A model generated the notes under the pieces. That model searched no databases. It was not told the origin of the DNA and saw nothing but the letters and a program-made list of their open reading frames with translations. 64,000 nt of DNA from an uncultured Eubacteriales bacterium (lineage in GTDB: Bacteria > Bacillota > Clostridia > Oscillospirales > Oscillospiraceae). Shown here one piece after another: positions 34,124 to 42,188 of the stretch. Numbering within the stretch: the stretch's first letter is position 1; each line of letters begins with the position of its first letter. Both the position numbers and the translations under genes were made by a program. The stretch spans positions 310,001 to 374,000 of the forward strand of contig UQQF01000001.1 of NCBI GenBank assembly GCA_900543085.1. The letters run 5' to 3'.

Positions 34124-34456
34124 TTAGTCTTGCTTTAGTTTTCCAAGTATCTGCAATACTGCTGTAAGGAACAGGCCCATTCCAATCGGGATTGCATACC
34201 TCAGGTTCCAAAAAATCAGGAAAACTGCGAATACAGACAGAGCCGTCAGGCACAGTATCCTTGATACTTTGGTGAACACCTTCTTTTCCTTTGGTGACAA
34301 AGGACGATTCTTTGATTCTACACTGCCAATGACCACTATACTGGCTGCTGATGTTATCGCCATTGCAGAAGCTAGTGCTATCATTTCATAGTTTATGAGC
34401 AGCCTGATAATAAAGAGCGCCACGATCAGAGTTGTCGTTGACGATATGAAGCACAC
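34124..34456 (-). pseudogene. AgrB-like fragment (accessory gene regulator protein B, C-terminal half)
   Basis: 110 codons of a strongly hydrophobic protein. A segment ESKNRPLSPKEKKVFTK resembles the APVDxxNRPLxxxEKKK loop of AgrB, with a helix pair on each side. AgrB is a membrane cysteine peptidase that processes the AgrD signal peptide. The N-terminal half with the catalytic His and Cys is missing, because the sequence joins malF at about 34445-34456. No agrD-like peptide is evident downstream. The AgrB identification is moderate; the truncation is clear from the malF side. Confidence 0.55.
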
Positions 34457-34686
34457 GATACTATTGTGTTTGTGAAAGCCGTCCAGAATGTCTTATCACT
34501 GAGAACCTCGGCGTAGTTTGAAAAGCCAGCAAAGCCATGTTCAAATATATTGCTGCGATCCCACTCTAGGAAGCTCATGTACAGCAGCTTTATTATCGGG
34601 TAAATAGTGAATACGGCGAATACAATTATGCCCGGAAACAACAGAGCGCCGAGCTGTAATCGGTTCCGCCGTGGCTTCAGTTCCAT
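34426..34686 (-). pseudogene. truncated MalF-like ABC sugar permease
   Basis: The first 74 or so residues are a typical MalF/UgpA permease N-terminus: a membrane helix PGIIVFAVFTIYPIIKLLYMSFLEWD and the periplasmic segment FAGFSNYAEVLSDKTFWTAFTNTIV. After NTIV, where intact permeases continue with the transmembrane core, the frame runs into foreign sequence and stops (SCASYRQRQL). The conserved EAA loop is lost, and no MalG partner is found nearby. It is the last gene of the maltodextrin operon, cut by the element junction near 34450. Confidence 0.85.
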
Positions 34687-34708
34687 ACTCGCTCCTTTCC
34701 AATGCGTA

Positions 34709-34735
34709 AAGGGCGCCGCGCCAGGCGGCGCCCTT
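34709..34735 (-). promoter_or_regulatory. hairpin between malE and malF
   Basis: An 11-bp stem AAGGGCGCCGC / GCGGCGCCCTT with a 5-base loop in the gap after the binding-protein gene. Such hairpins commonly raise the level of binding protein over permease. Confidence 0.65.
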
Positions 34736-34777
34736 CGTCAAACAGTTGCCTTTTTAAAGGGCTTCTGGTATAATTAT

Positions 34778-36085
34778 TTAACTGGCAAGAAGTTTGTCGA
34801 CTTCTCCGGCGAGCGCGTCAAGAGTGCTCTGTACGTCAGCGCCGTTGACTATGATATCGGTCATGGCGTTGGTGAGCGCGCTGTCTATGTCAGACCAGGA
34901 TGCCACGGGAGGACGCGCCTTCGCGGTCGTGATGGCCTCAAGGAATGGCGCGTAGTCCTGCTCGGCTACCGTGTCGCTCTCAAGTGCGGTGGTGTTGACC
35001 GGAATCTGTCCGACCTGCGCCATCTGCTCCTGAGCCCACTCGCTGGTCATGAACTTCATGAACTCCCAGGCTCCCTCCTTGTTCGGCGTGTCGAACATTG
35101 CTATGTCCTCGCCGCCGAGCACGCTGATGGAGCCGGCCTCGCCTGCCGGCATCTCACACATGCCGTACTCAAAATCGGGGTATGCTCCGGCCATTTCAGC
35201 TGTCTTCCATGGACCTTCGAGGAGCATCATGTAACGTCCTGTGCCGAAGCCGTCGGTCATAGGAATGTCGCCGCTGTTGAAACCTGTCATCTGGCCGTTG
35301 GCGTAAAGTTCGGCGAGAGTCTGGACTGCCGCAACTGTCTCCGGGCTGTTTATGTAGCCGGTGGCCTGGGTGTAGTCCTCGTTCGTTATCTCGCCGCCCA
35401 TGCTCCAGATGTAGGGCAGGACATTCCATCCGGCGAGCGCCGGCTCATTGAGACCCCAGACCTGCTGGCCGTTTTCATTCGTGCCCGACAGGGTCTGGAT
35501 AGCGGTCAACATCTCGTCGATTGTCTTGGGGGCTTCAAGCCCGGCATCGGCAAAGGCCTGGGCGTTGTAGAACATTATCTTAGTATTCGTGTTGAGGGCA
35601 AGCGCATAGTTGTGCCCGTCTACAACACCGGTGCTCATGGCGCTGGGCAGCAGAGTGGCTGCCACCTCGTCGAAGTCGGCCATCTCCTCATCCAATGGGA
35701 CAAGTATTCCCATCTCCTCGAACTCAGGTACCCAGGCTATGTCCAGACGCGCGACGTCGGGCAGAGTATCAGAGCTCGAGCTTATAATTATCTTGTCGTG
35801 CAGATCTTGCCACTCGTGAGAGACGGCGTTGATCTTGTACTCAGGATGCTCCTCCTCAAACTTAGGGATGAGCACATTCATAAGGGTTTCATTCTCCGCA
35901 GACTGGGCGCTGTAGTGGTGCCAGAAATTGATGGTGGTCTGTTCTGCATTGCCTTGACCGCCGTCGCTGGTCTCCGGAGGTGAACTATTGTCTGGCGCTT
36001 CCTGGCCGCAGGCTGTTAATGCCGCAATCATTAACGCTGCGACGAGTACAAGCGCCAGCATTTTTGCAAAATTCTTCTTTTTCAT
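34778..36085 (-). CDS. ABC transporter sugar-binding lipoprotein (maltodextrin type)
   Basis: 435 residues, with a lipoprotein signal (basic start, hydrophobic core, lipobox LTAC) followed by a family 1 extracellular binding protein: INFWHHYSAQSAENETL near the start, and GGEDIAMFDTPNKEGAWEFMKFMTS in the last third. Being next to a cytoplasmic GH13 amylase and a LacI gene, it likely binds maltose or maltodextrins. The ATG at 36083-36085 has GAGGAAAGTC; the frame is open four codons upstream, overlapping the amylase stop. With malF truncated and malG absent, transport would need permeases from elsewhere. Confidence 0.88.
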   Translation of the reverse strand: MKKKNFAKMLALVLVAALMIAALTACGQEAPDNSSPPETSDGGQGNAEQTTINFWHHYSAQSAENETLMNVLIPKFEEEHPEYKINAVSHEWQDLHDKIIISSSSDTLPDVARLDIAWVPEFEEMGILVPLDEEMADFDEVAATLLPSAMSTGVVDGHNYALALNTNTKIMFYNAQAFADAGLEAPKTIDEMLTAIQTLSGTNENGQQVWGLNEPALAGWNVLPYIWSMGGEITNEDYTQATGYINSPETVAAVQTLAELYANGQMTGFNSGDIPMTDGFGTGRYMMLLEGPWKTAEMAGAYPDFEYGMCEMPAGEAGSISVLGGEDIAMFDTPNKEGAWEFMKFMTSEWAQEQMAQVGQIPVNTTALESDTVAEQDYAPFLEAITTAKARPPVASWSDIDSALTNAMTDIIVNGADVQSTLDALAGEVDKLLAS

Positions 36086-36093
36086 GACTTTCC

Positions 36094-37896
36094 TCACTTT
36101 CTTTTATTGATGAATATTTTCACGCTACGGGCGGGAATATAGGCTTCGAGTATCCCCATATAACCCGCGTCGTATGCGCTTTGCACTTTTGCCGGTGAGT
36201 TTACGGCCACAGCCGTGACGCCGCCGAGCACATCTTCCCATTCGCCGGTGTACGGTACGGCGGCTCTGGCCGTCATATCCCGTGTCCCGGCGTTTATTAT
36301 TACGAGCAAGCTCTCGTCCTCAAACGTCCGGCAGTAGCCGCAGGCATTGTGAGCGTCGTCGCACAGAGAGACGTGGAAGTCCCCTCGAGTGAGCGCCTTC
36401 GAGCTTTTCCTCAGAGCTATCAGCCGCCTGTACCACTCGTAAGCCCCGGCCTTAGCGTCAGCCCGTTCCCAATCCATCGCCTTGCGGCAGTCCGGATCGT
36501 TGCCGCCGTCCATGCCGACTTCGTCGCCGTAATATACGGCAGGGCATCCGGGGAAGGTCATCTGCAAAGCCACCGCAAGGCGGTGGCTATCTTCATTGCC
36601 GACGCAGTAGGTCAGAAAGCGAACCGTGTCGTGGCTGTCCAGCGGGTTATACATTCTGAGATCCACCTCGTACGGGTACAGCGAGAGCATCCTGTTGGCG
36701 CGCCCGGCGAACTCCGATGTGTTTATTTTTCCGAGCGCCAGCCAGTCACGTGCGGCGTCACGGAAAAGGTAGTTCATCGCCCCGTCGAGGCGTCCGGGTT
36801 CTACCAGCTTTCCCGCGTCGCCCCAAGTCTCTCCTATGAGTATGCAGTCCGGGAACTCGCGCTTTACTTCATAGGCAAACTCCTCCCAGAATGTCACGGG
36901 GACTTCGTCGGCTACATCCAGTCTCCAGCCATCGGCGCCGCTCTCACGCAGCCAGTACTTGCCAACGCCGATGAAATAGCATCGTGTCTCCTTGTTGGAG
37001 AGGTTCAGCTTCGGCATCCACTTGTAGTGCCCCACACAGTCATAGCATTCCGGGTCGGGCTTCACCGGATAGCGCTGGACGAAGAACCAGTCCTTGTACT
37101 TTGAGGTCGCGCTGTTTCTGACGACGTCTTGAAAGATGGGCCAATAGTAGCCGCAGTGGTTAAAAACACCGTCAAGTATTACTCGCATACCCCGTTTATG
37201 GGCTCCGTCCACAAGACGCTTCAGGTCGTCCTTCGTACCGAAGTGCGGGTCGATCTTGTAATAGTCAATCGTGTCGTACTTGTGGTTTGACAGCGACGCA
37301 AACACCGGCGTGAGGTAGATGCATGTGGCGCCCAAGTCCGCTATGTAGTCAAGTTTCTCGATGATGCCCGGCAGGTCGCCGCCCATGAAGTTTTCTCTGG
37401 TGGGCTTAGAGCCCCACGGCTCTGACTGCGGAGGAGTCAAAGAGCCGTCGCCGTTGCTGAATCGCTCAGGGAATATCTGATAGTACACCTGCTCACCGCT
37501 CCACTCAGGAGAGGCAAAGCCGTCTGCACAGTTCGGCCACAGGAACTCGAAGAAATTTGTCGAGTCCACGTCTGGTTCGATGCGCTCAAAGCCGTCTCCA
37601 CCTAGCCACAGTCTCTCACCGTTCAGGCCAACCAATTCAAAGCAGTAGCGCACATACGCGGCAACGCTGTCGAACTCCATGCTCGCGGAGAAATAATCTC
37701 TCAGGTCGTCTCTAAGCCCGGCACGCATCGATACGCGCTGCCGGGCAGACGTTTCCGTCTCATATCTGCCCCAAAACAGCAAGTTCACGGCTGCCATATC
37801 GCCCCGCGCTGTAGTCAGAGAGACCTCCAGCGACTGCCGTGAACGCGGGTATATGTACTCCAGTGTCGGACGATGGAGTACTGCGGACAAGTTCAT
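36094..37896 (-). CDS. GH13 alpha-glucan hydrolase (neopullulanase/cyclomaltodextrinase type)
   Basis: 600 residues. An N-terminal beta domain (about 1-115) precedes the catalytic barrel, as in GH13 subfamily 20. All four conserved regions are visible: DGVFNHCG, GWRLDVADE (nucleophile Asp), LIGETWGD (acid/base Glu) and the NPLDSHD segment. No signal peptide, so it hydrolyses imported maltodextrins or cyclodextrins in the cytoplasm. It is the second gene of the operon, 26 bases after lacI and directly before the binding-protein gene. Confidence 0.92.
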   Translation of the reverse strand: MNLSAVLHRPTLEYIYPRSRQSLEVSLTTARGDMAAVNLLFWGRYETETSARQRVSMRAGLRDDLRDYFSASMEFDSVAAYVRYCFELVGLNGERLWLGGDGFERIEPDVDSTNFFEFLWPNCADGFASPEWSGEQVYYQIFPERFSNGDGSLTPPQSEPWGSKPTRENFMGGDLPGIIEKLDYIADLGATCIYLTPVFASLSNHKYDTIDYYKIDPHFGTKDDLKRLVDGAHKRGMRVILDGVFNHCGYYWPIFQDVVRNSATSKYKDWFFVQRYPVKPDPECYDCVGHYKWMPKLNLSNKETRCYFIGVGKYWLRESGADGWRLDVADEVPVTFWEEFAYEVKREFPDCILIGETWGDAGKLVEPGRLDGAMNYLFRDAARDWLALGKINTSEFAGRANRMLSLYPYEVDLRMYNPLDSHDTVRFLTYCVGNEDSHRLAVALQMTFPGCPAVYYGDEVGMDGGNDPDCRKAMDWERADAKAGAYEWYRRLIALRKSSKALTRGDFHVSLCDDAHNACGYCRTFEDESLLVIINAGTRDMTARAAVPYTGEWEDVLGGVTAVAVNSPAKVQSAYDAGYMGILEAYIPARSVKIFINKRK

Positions 37897-37922
37897 TCCT
37901 CTTTCCCTCCTTGCTCTGTGGC

Positions 37923-38948
37923 TTATTTCAAACGTCGTTTTGTGGAGTCACGTTCCACTACCCTTGTGGACAGAAGCACTTGGCGTATGCTGGCCTCCGG
38001 GTTTTCTATCTGGCTTATAAGTATCTCAGCAGTTTGCACTCCCAGTTCGTAAGTGTCGACATCCATGCTCGTTATGCCCGGCTCAGTTATATCTGTTATT
38101 ACGGTGTTGTCGAAGCTCAGCACACCGAGATCGTCCGGCACACCAAGGCCAACCTGCCTCGCAGCCCTCACCGCACCGAGCGCTATTATGTCGCTGCTGC
38201 ACAGCACAGCATCCGGCCGGTTTTCGCTCGTGAGCAAATTCCTTACCACTCCGATGGCGTTTTCTATCCCCGCCCCTGTGTGTATGATCATTTCACTGAC
38301 GACGGGCAACCCCTTAGCAGCCAGCTCCCTGCAATATCCTGACACGCGATCTGCATCAAAGGTCGTACTTCCAGACTCTGAAACGAAAGCTATACGACGA
38401 TATCCGCGCTGTACTAAGTGCCGCGTAGCAAGCACTCCGGCCTGGGTATTGTTCATGTCTACCCAACTTATCTCAAAGTCAGTTTCGTCCGAGCGACCCA
38501 GTATCACACAGGGAAACTTCAGTTCGTCCACCTTCGCAAGGAACTCGGGCTCTACAAGAGATACGGGAAGAATCACCCCATCCACTTTCTTACCGAGCAT
38601 AAGCCGCTCAACGCCGGATATTCCGCTGGCGTTGGGCGCTCCGTTCGTAACCATCAGGCTGTAGTCATTGCGATGCGCCGCTGTCTCTATGCCAAAAACT
38701 GTACTGTTGAAGAAGTTGTTTGCATACGACCGCGCGTCTGCAACGTCTATTACGAGGGCTATTGCCCGAGGAGAGCCGTTTGCAAAGTTCCGGGCAAAGT
38801 CATTCGGTACATATTTGAGCTCCTCCATAGCTTCATGGATGCGCTTCTTCGTCTCCTCCGAAATTGTGCCCTTGTTATTCAAAACACGAGAAACGGTTGA
38901 AACCGACACTCCAGCTGCCCTTGCTACATCTCTTATAGTTACAGCCAT
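37923..38948 (-). CDS. LacI-family transcriptional regulator of the maltodextrin operon
   Basis: 341 residues. The N-terminal LacI helix-turn-helix (MAVTIRDVARAAGVSVSTVSRVLN) with hinge helix precedes a periplasmic-binding-like effector domain. The ATG at 38946-38948 is chosen because TTGGAGGTAT is upstream and it begins the DNA-binding helix; the open frame runs 20 codons further. Two LacI-type operators lie just before it (38959-38974 and 39080-39093), implying autoregulation of the lacI, amylase, malE, malF transcript. Confidence 0.92.
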   Translation of the reverse strand: MAVTIRDVARAAGVSVSTVSRVLNNKGTISEETKKRIHEAMEELKYVPNDFARNFANGSPRAIALVIDVADARSYANNFFNSTVFGIETAAHRNDYSLMVTNGAPNASGISGVERLMLGKKVDGVILPVSLVEPEFLAKVDELKFPCVILGRSDETDFEISWVDMNNTQAGVLATRHLVQRGYRRIAFVSESGSTTFDADRVSGYCRELAAKGLPVVSEMIIHTGAGIENAIGVVRNLLTSENRPDAVLCSSDIIALGAVRAARQVGLGVPDDLGVLSFDNTVITDITEPGITSMDVDTYELGVQTAEILISQIENPEASIRQVLLSTRVVERDSTKRRLK

Positions 38949-38958
38949 ATATACCTCC

Positions 38959-38974
38959 AAGCAAACGGTTGCTT
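38959..38974. promoter_or_regulatory. LacI-type operator 1
   Basis: AAGCAAACGGTTGCTT: six-base arms around a central CG-containing core, matching the LacI/CcpA family pattern with central CG. It lies 11 bases before the lacI start codon. Confidence 0.7.
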
Positions 38975-39079
38975 TAATTAATCGAGTATATAAAACAATA
39001 TCTGTCAATATTTATCTACATATTGCACAATTATTTGCCCTATTATTGTACAATATTGAAATCTACTAGCTTTATATTA

Positions 39080-39093
39080 TGCAACCGGTTTAC
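39080..39093. promoter_or_regulatory. LacI-type operator 2
   Basis: TGCAACCGGTTTAC contains the perfect palindrome AACCGGTT with the central CG expected for LacI-family sites, about 120 bases upstream of the first site. The surrounding 38950-39240 stretch is AT-rich and non-coding, and probably holds the operon promoter. Confidence 0.55.
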
Positions 39094-39244
39094 TAATTAT
39101 AAAGTAACACTTTTAAAGAGCAAAGTCAACAGATTTTTTTGCTATTTTGAGATTTTAGTATGCAGGATACATAAAAGCCACCAGATTGATTGAAGAAATA
39201 CGAATCGCATCAGCTTTACAATTACCTTTACTTTATCTAACGCT

Positions 39245-39620
39245 TTCTTTGAATCGCCCCATCTCTCGTCCAGAGAGGAACACCTCAACGTTGTGGCGAT
39301 GGACGAGCAGCTCACGGTGCTCGTCGCGGAACCTGCGCGAACAACACGATGCCTTGTACGCATCGAAGATTTTGCGCGATTTGGCTATCTGCTTACGTCG
39401 AAAACGTTCGCCTATTGTACGTAGCCGGAATCTTTTCCCACCGTGAGTTTTGCCTCAATGTCTACTAGCAGGCCAGTGCGCTCATGCTTCCCGCGCGGAT
39501 TGTGTCCCCTTTGCGCTTGATGACCGCGCGCAGCTCGGCCTCGGAGTAGCCATTGTCGAGTGTGTGGGGACGTATCGCGCGCTGGCCATCACGGTAAAAA
39601 GTTATGCTCTTACTGGCGCT
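39245..39620 (-). pseudogene. relaxase C-terminal remnant
   Basis: Two degraded stretches in different frames read as parts of a MobA/VirD2-like element relaxase. First, LDNGYSEAELRAVI and then LLVDIEAKL (about 39440-39610). After a deletion, TIGERF followed by IFDAYKASCCSRRFRDEHRELLVHR (about 39262-39436), which matches the YKxxxYSKKFLxEHExxxLLH end segment of these relaxases. Stops and frame changes interrupt it, and the catalytic N-terminal half is absent. Nothing else is recognisable between lacI and 39627. Confidence 0.55.
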
Positions 39621-39626
39621 TACCCT

Positions 39627-41486
39627 TTAGCCGTTTTCGCAGATATCTATCTCGTCCTGGGTTATGAACTGCGGCGCACTTGGCAAAAGCTCTGTGTCAG
39701 CGTGAAACTGAACTCTCGGCAACAACTGGCTTTCGAGCGAGTTGAGTATCTCATTTGTGTTGTGGTAGTTGAAGCGCAGAACGCTGCGGTCGGCTCTATA
39801 TGCTGCGAGGAAGTCCCGATATTCGCCAAGCAGCGTTTCGCACTGCTTATGGTTGGACAGCCTTGCTGCGACGCGCTCTGTAACATCGGGAAACAGGCCG
39901 CTTTTTATGCCGTCAAAGCTGGGAAAAAAGTTGCTGTCCTGGCCATCCGCGAGGTCGCGGTAGAGGTAAACCATCTGCTGTGCCAGCAGTTCGCGCTCCG
40001 TCGCGGTGCTGCGCTCCAGCTCCCACTCACCCGCGTACTGCCCGGCGTCGAGCAGCTCGTCGATACGCCGCGAGGCGTCACCCCAGGTCACAAGGTGCAC
40101 GTCGCGCTCATAGCGAGCCGCATTGCCTTGGGCTATGCGTATCCCATCCGTGTTCATCCACGCCGAGTAGTGCTCTCCGTCCACGCTGACGCCAACGCCA
40201 CCGCGATAAACCGTCGGCAGGAACGCGGCTATCTCGTCAAGTGAACGCTGCTTCTCAAACTCCGCGGCCACGCGCTCGCGCAGATAACTCGTGTTCTCAC
40301 CCACGCGGAGTACGGCGTCAATGACCTCCTGCAGGCATGAAAAAGCGGAGGGCGCTTGTGCGTCCTCCGCTTCAAACAGGTTCAGTTGTAGATTAACTCG
40401 TTCAGAACTACTTCTTCGGCTTGCTCTTTGCAGTTGTTCATGAGGCCCGTCCACTTCATTGGGTCGGCGGCTTTTAGTGTCTCCGTCGCGCCCGCCGCCT
40501 CCGCGAGTTTCGGCAGCATAAGGTCTATGCGGCTCTGCGCCGCTGTCTCTATCTCGTGCAGGTGCTCGTACAGCGTCCCCGTCAGAATGAGCCGGTTCCA
40601 CAGCACCGGACGGTGCTCCTTGAGATAGCGCTGGCGCATCCTCCCGTACCGGCCTATTGGCTCCGTCTCTGGCAGGCTCAGGTTCGGGATTTGCACGTCG
40701 TTCACTGTTCTGTAGGTTATTTCTGTCATTATGCAGGCTCCTTTCGTAGCTTCGGATGCTTCTTTCAATCTCGCGCAAAACTGTCTGGTTGATACTGCTT
40801 ACCGCCATACCGAGAGCGCTCGCAGCCTCAGGCGTGTTCCACTCGAAAACATCCTCAAAGTTTTCCGGCGTCAGGTAATTCTCAGGCTCGAAGCCGCAGC
40901 GCGTCAGCAGTGAGTGCGTCAGGCTCACGACGGCGGCGTTGCGGAACTTGACGCCTACCGTGAACTCATCGTACCCCTCCAGGAACGATCCGTCAACGAT
41001 GCCGAGTATGTCCCCGCTGTTGTCCAGCCAGTATTCGTCCGCGAGCTGTGCCGCCACGACTTCAAGCTGTTCGGCGAGGCTGACGCGCGGCTCGACGCTG
41101 AAACAAGCCTCGAGTGCAGAGGCGACAGCGCTGGTGTTTTCACTGTTCACCTGCCATGGCTCAAACGTGCGCGAAGCTCTGCGCGCGCCGGTGTCCGACA
41201 CGTCGAAAACATAGCGCAGACGTGGCGCATCGCCGCTGTAGTCCACGAGCGCAATACCTCTAGCTCCGCGCCTAACGCATCTGCCCATGCGCCCCGTCAA
41301 TACGTCGTATTCTGCACACGCTGAAGCATCCGGTCGCTGCGCGTGGATAAGAACCTGGTCAGCGAAGTCGTATTTGTAGTTGCGGGACATCGTGGCAAGC
41401 AACGCCGTCCACTCCGCATAGTTGTCTGTCGCACGGGACAGCGCGTCATTACCAAGCGCAGTGATGCTGGTTAGTTTGTCTAGCGT
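39627..41486 (-). pseudogene. N-terminal part of a giant element protein (helicase/methylase type), truncated, start codon apparently lost
   Basis: About 620 codons resembling the first quarter of the roughly 2,000-2,900-residue DNA methylase/helicase-like proteins of clostridial conjugative elements: DYNYAEWTALLAT-like start region, YKYDFADQVLIHAQRPDASACAEYD, GIALVDYSGDAPRLRYVFDVSDT. A low-complexity Arg/Gly/Pro linker lies at about 260-380. It stops at FITQDEIDICENG, exactly where relatives continue into the next domain. The family start is M-LDKLT; here the codon at 41484-41486 is ACG, seven bases after GGGAGG. The first in-frame ATG (41549) lies upstream of a terminator, so the original start seems mutated. 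Function unknown. Confidence 0.75.
40382..40729 (-). CDS. tnpV: TnpV-family transposon protein, overprinted in the linker of the surrounding gene
   Basis: 115 residues matching the TnpV family: VQIPNLSLPETEPIGRYGRMRQRYLKEHR in parts near the start, a central helical region, and the family end (MKWTGLMNNCKEQAEEVVLNELIYN in parts). The ATG at 40727-40729 has AAAGGAGCC upstream. The frame lies wholly inside the giant element protein gene on the same strand but shifted by one base, over its disordered Arg/Gly linker. Both frames are open across the whole overlap. TnpV occurs in Tn4451-like elements; its function is not known. Confidence 0.75.
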   Translation of the reverse strand: MTEITYRTVNDVQIPNLSLPETEPIGRYGRMRQRYLKEHRPVLWNRLILTGTLYEHLHEIETAAQSRIDLMLPKLAEAAGATETLKAADPMKWTGLMNNCKEQAEEVVLNELIYN

Positions 41487-41514
41487 AGGTTTTCCTCCCT
41501 TCGTGCAAAAATAA

Positions 41515-41538
41515 TGGAGCAGCCCGAAGGCTGCTCCA
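41515..41538 (-). terminator. intrinsic terminator after the DUF2442 gene
   Basis: Stem TGGAGCAGCC / GGCTGCTCCA with a 4-base loop, followed on the minus strand by TTATTTTTG. It lies between the DUF2442 gene and the truncated giant-protein gene. Confidence 0.85.
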
Positions 41539-41556
41539 AGTCGTATCACTATTCGA

Positions 41557-41850
41557 TTATGCAGTCTGTTCTGCCGGGACGGAGTTCTCGTAGAGATATT
41601 CAGGCGCGATGTCTATGTCTCCGTCGTTCCACACTGTGACGCCGTAGTCAATGTAAACACCCCGGAACACATCCTCGTCGCTCAGCGGTGCGAACGCCGC
41701 CTCTCTGAGCAGGGGCGTGAAATTAAAGACTTTGGTCTCGCCAGTGGTAAAACGGAGCCACAGCTTATGCCCCGCCAACGGCCTTACGCCGCAGACTTTT
41801 ATCTCTGGCGCGCGCTCTCCGGCGTATGCTATTCCATCAGCAACGTACAT
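41557..41850 (-). CDS. DUF2442 domain protein
   Basis: 97 residues. The DUF2442 core is visible in LRFTTGETKVFNFTPLL and in FRGVYIDYGVTVWNDGDIDIAPEYLYE. These small proteins are often encoded beside DUF4160 proteins, as here, 11 bases downstream. The pair is frequently proposed as a toxin-antitoxin-like module, but no activity is established to my knowledge. The ATG follows AAGGAGGGCCGAT. Confidence 0.85.
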   Translation of the reverse strand: MYVADGIAYAGERAPEIKVCGVRPLAGHKLWLRFTTGETKVFNFTPLLREAAFAPLSDEDVFRGVYIDYGVTVWNDGDIDIAPEYLYENSVPAEQTA

Positions 41851-41861
41851 ATCGGCCCTCC

Positions 41862-42128
41862 TTACTTCAAAGGTTCAATCTTTCCGAACGGCTTGCTGCG
41901 CACGGCGTTGTTCCACGCCGCGTACAGTTCATCCTCGTGTATGACTGCCCATGCCTGCACAAGTTTTAGCTGTTTCAGCGGCAGGCTCCCAGCGAGTAGT
42001 TCTCCGTCTATGCCGACCGACGCCTCGTACTCGTTGTAGTAGACGTGGAAGTGCGGCTTGTGGTGCTGCGAATCGTCATTGTACAGCATCTTGATGACTA
42101 TGTTGTAAAAGCGGCACAGCTCAGGCAT
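41862..42128 (-). CDS. DUF4160 domain protein
   Basis: 88 residues with the characteristic HKPHFHVYYNEYEASVGIDGE segment of DUF4160 and a C-terminal helix (LKLVQAWAVIHEDELYAAW). It forms a two-gene unit with the downstream DUF2442 gene. The ATG at 42126-42128 is 11 bases from AAGGAG; a GTG nine bases earlier is too close to that site. Possible toxin-antitoxin partner, by neighbourhood only. Confidence 0.85.
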   Translation of the reverse strand: MPELCRFYNIVIKMLYNDDSQHHKPHFHVYYNEYEASVGIDGELLAGSLPLKQLKLVQAWAVIHEDELYAAWNNAVRSKPFGKIEPLK

Positions 42129-42188
42129 GAGGATCACGCTCCTTAGTATAAGTATTTTACCAGAAATAATGATTTACCGCAATCACTT

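Larger units (their letters stand above)
32227..34456 (-). mobile_element. remnant of an integrative element (recombinase side)
   Basis: It contains two serine-recombinase pieces, a frameshifted sigma-like gene typical of clostridial integrative elements, and an agrB fragment. It ends at the junction with truncated malF near 34445-34456. No relaxase, coupling protein or complete integrase is present, so it cannot be autonomous. The left end is uncertain; no att repeat with the tRNA-Leu 3' end was found by eye. Confidence 0.6.

Noticed and set aside
34071-34253. A possible AgrD-like signal peptide gene overlapping the agrB fragment end
   Set aside because: There is no start with a ribosome site and no cysteine/acidic-tail pattern of AgrD; the frame is an overlap artefact.
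39142-39363. A 73-codon minus-strand frame between lacI and the truncated element gene
   Set aside because: Its reading frame gives no sensible protein; another frame of the same strand contains relaxase motifs, so it is pseudogene sequence.
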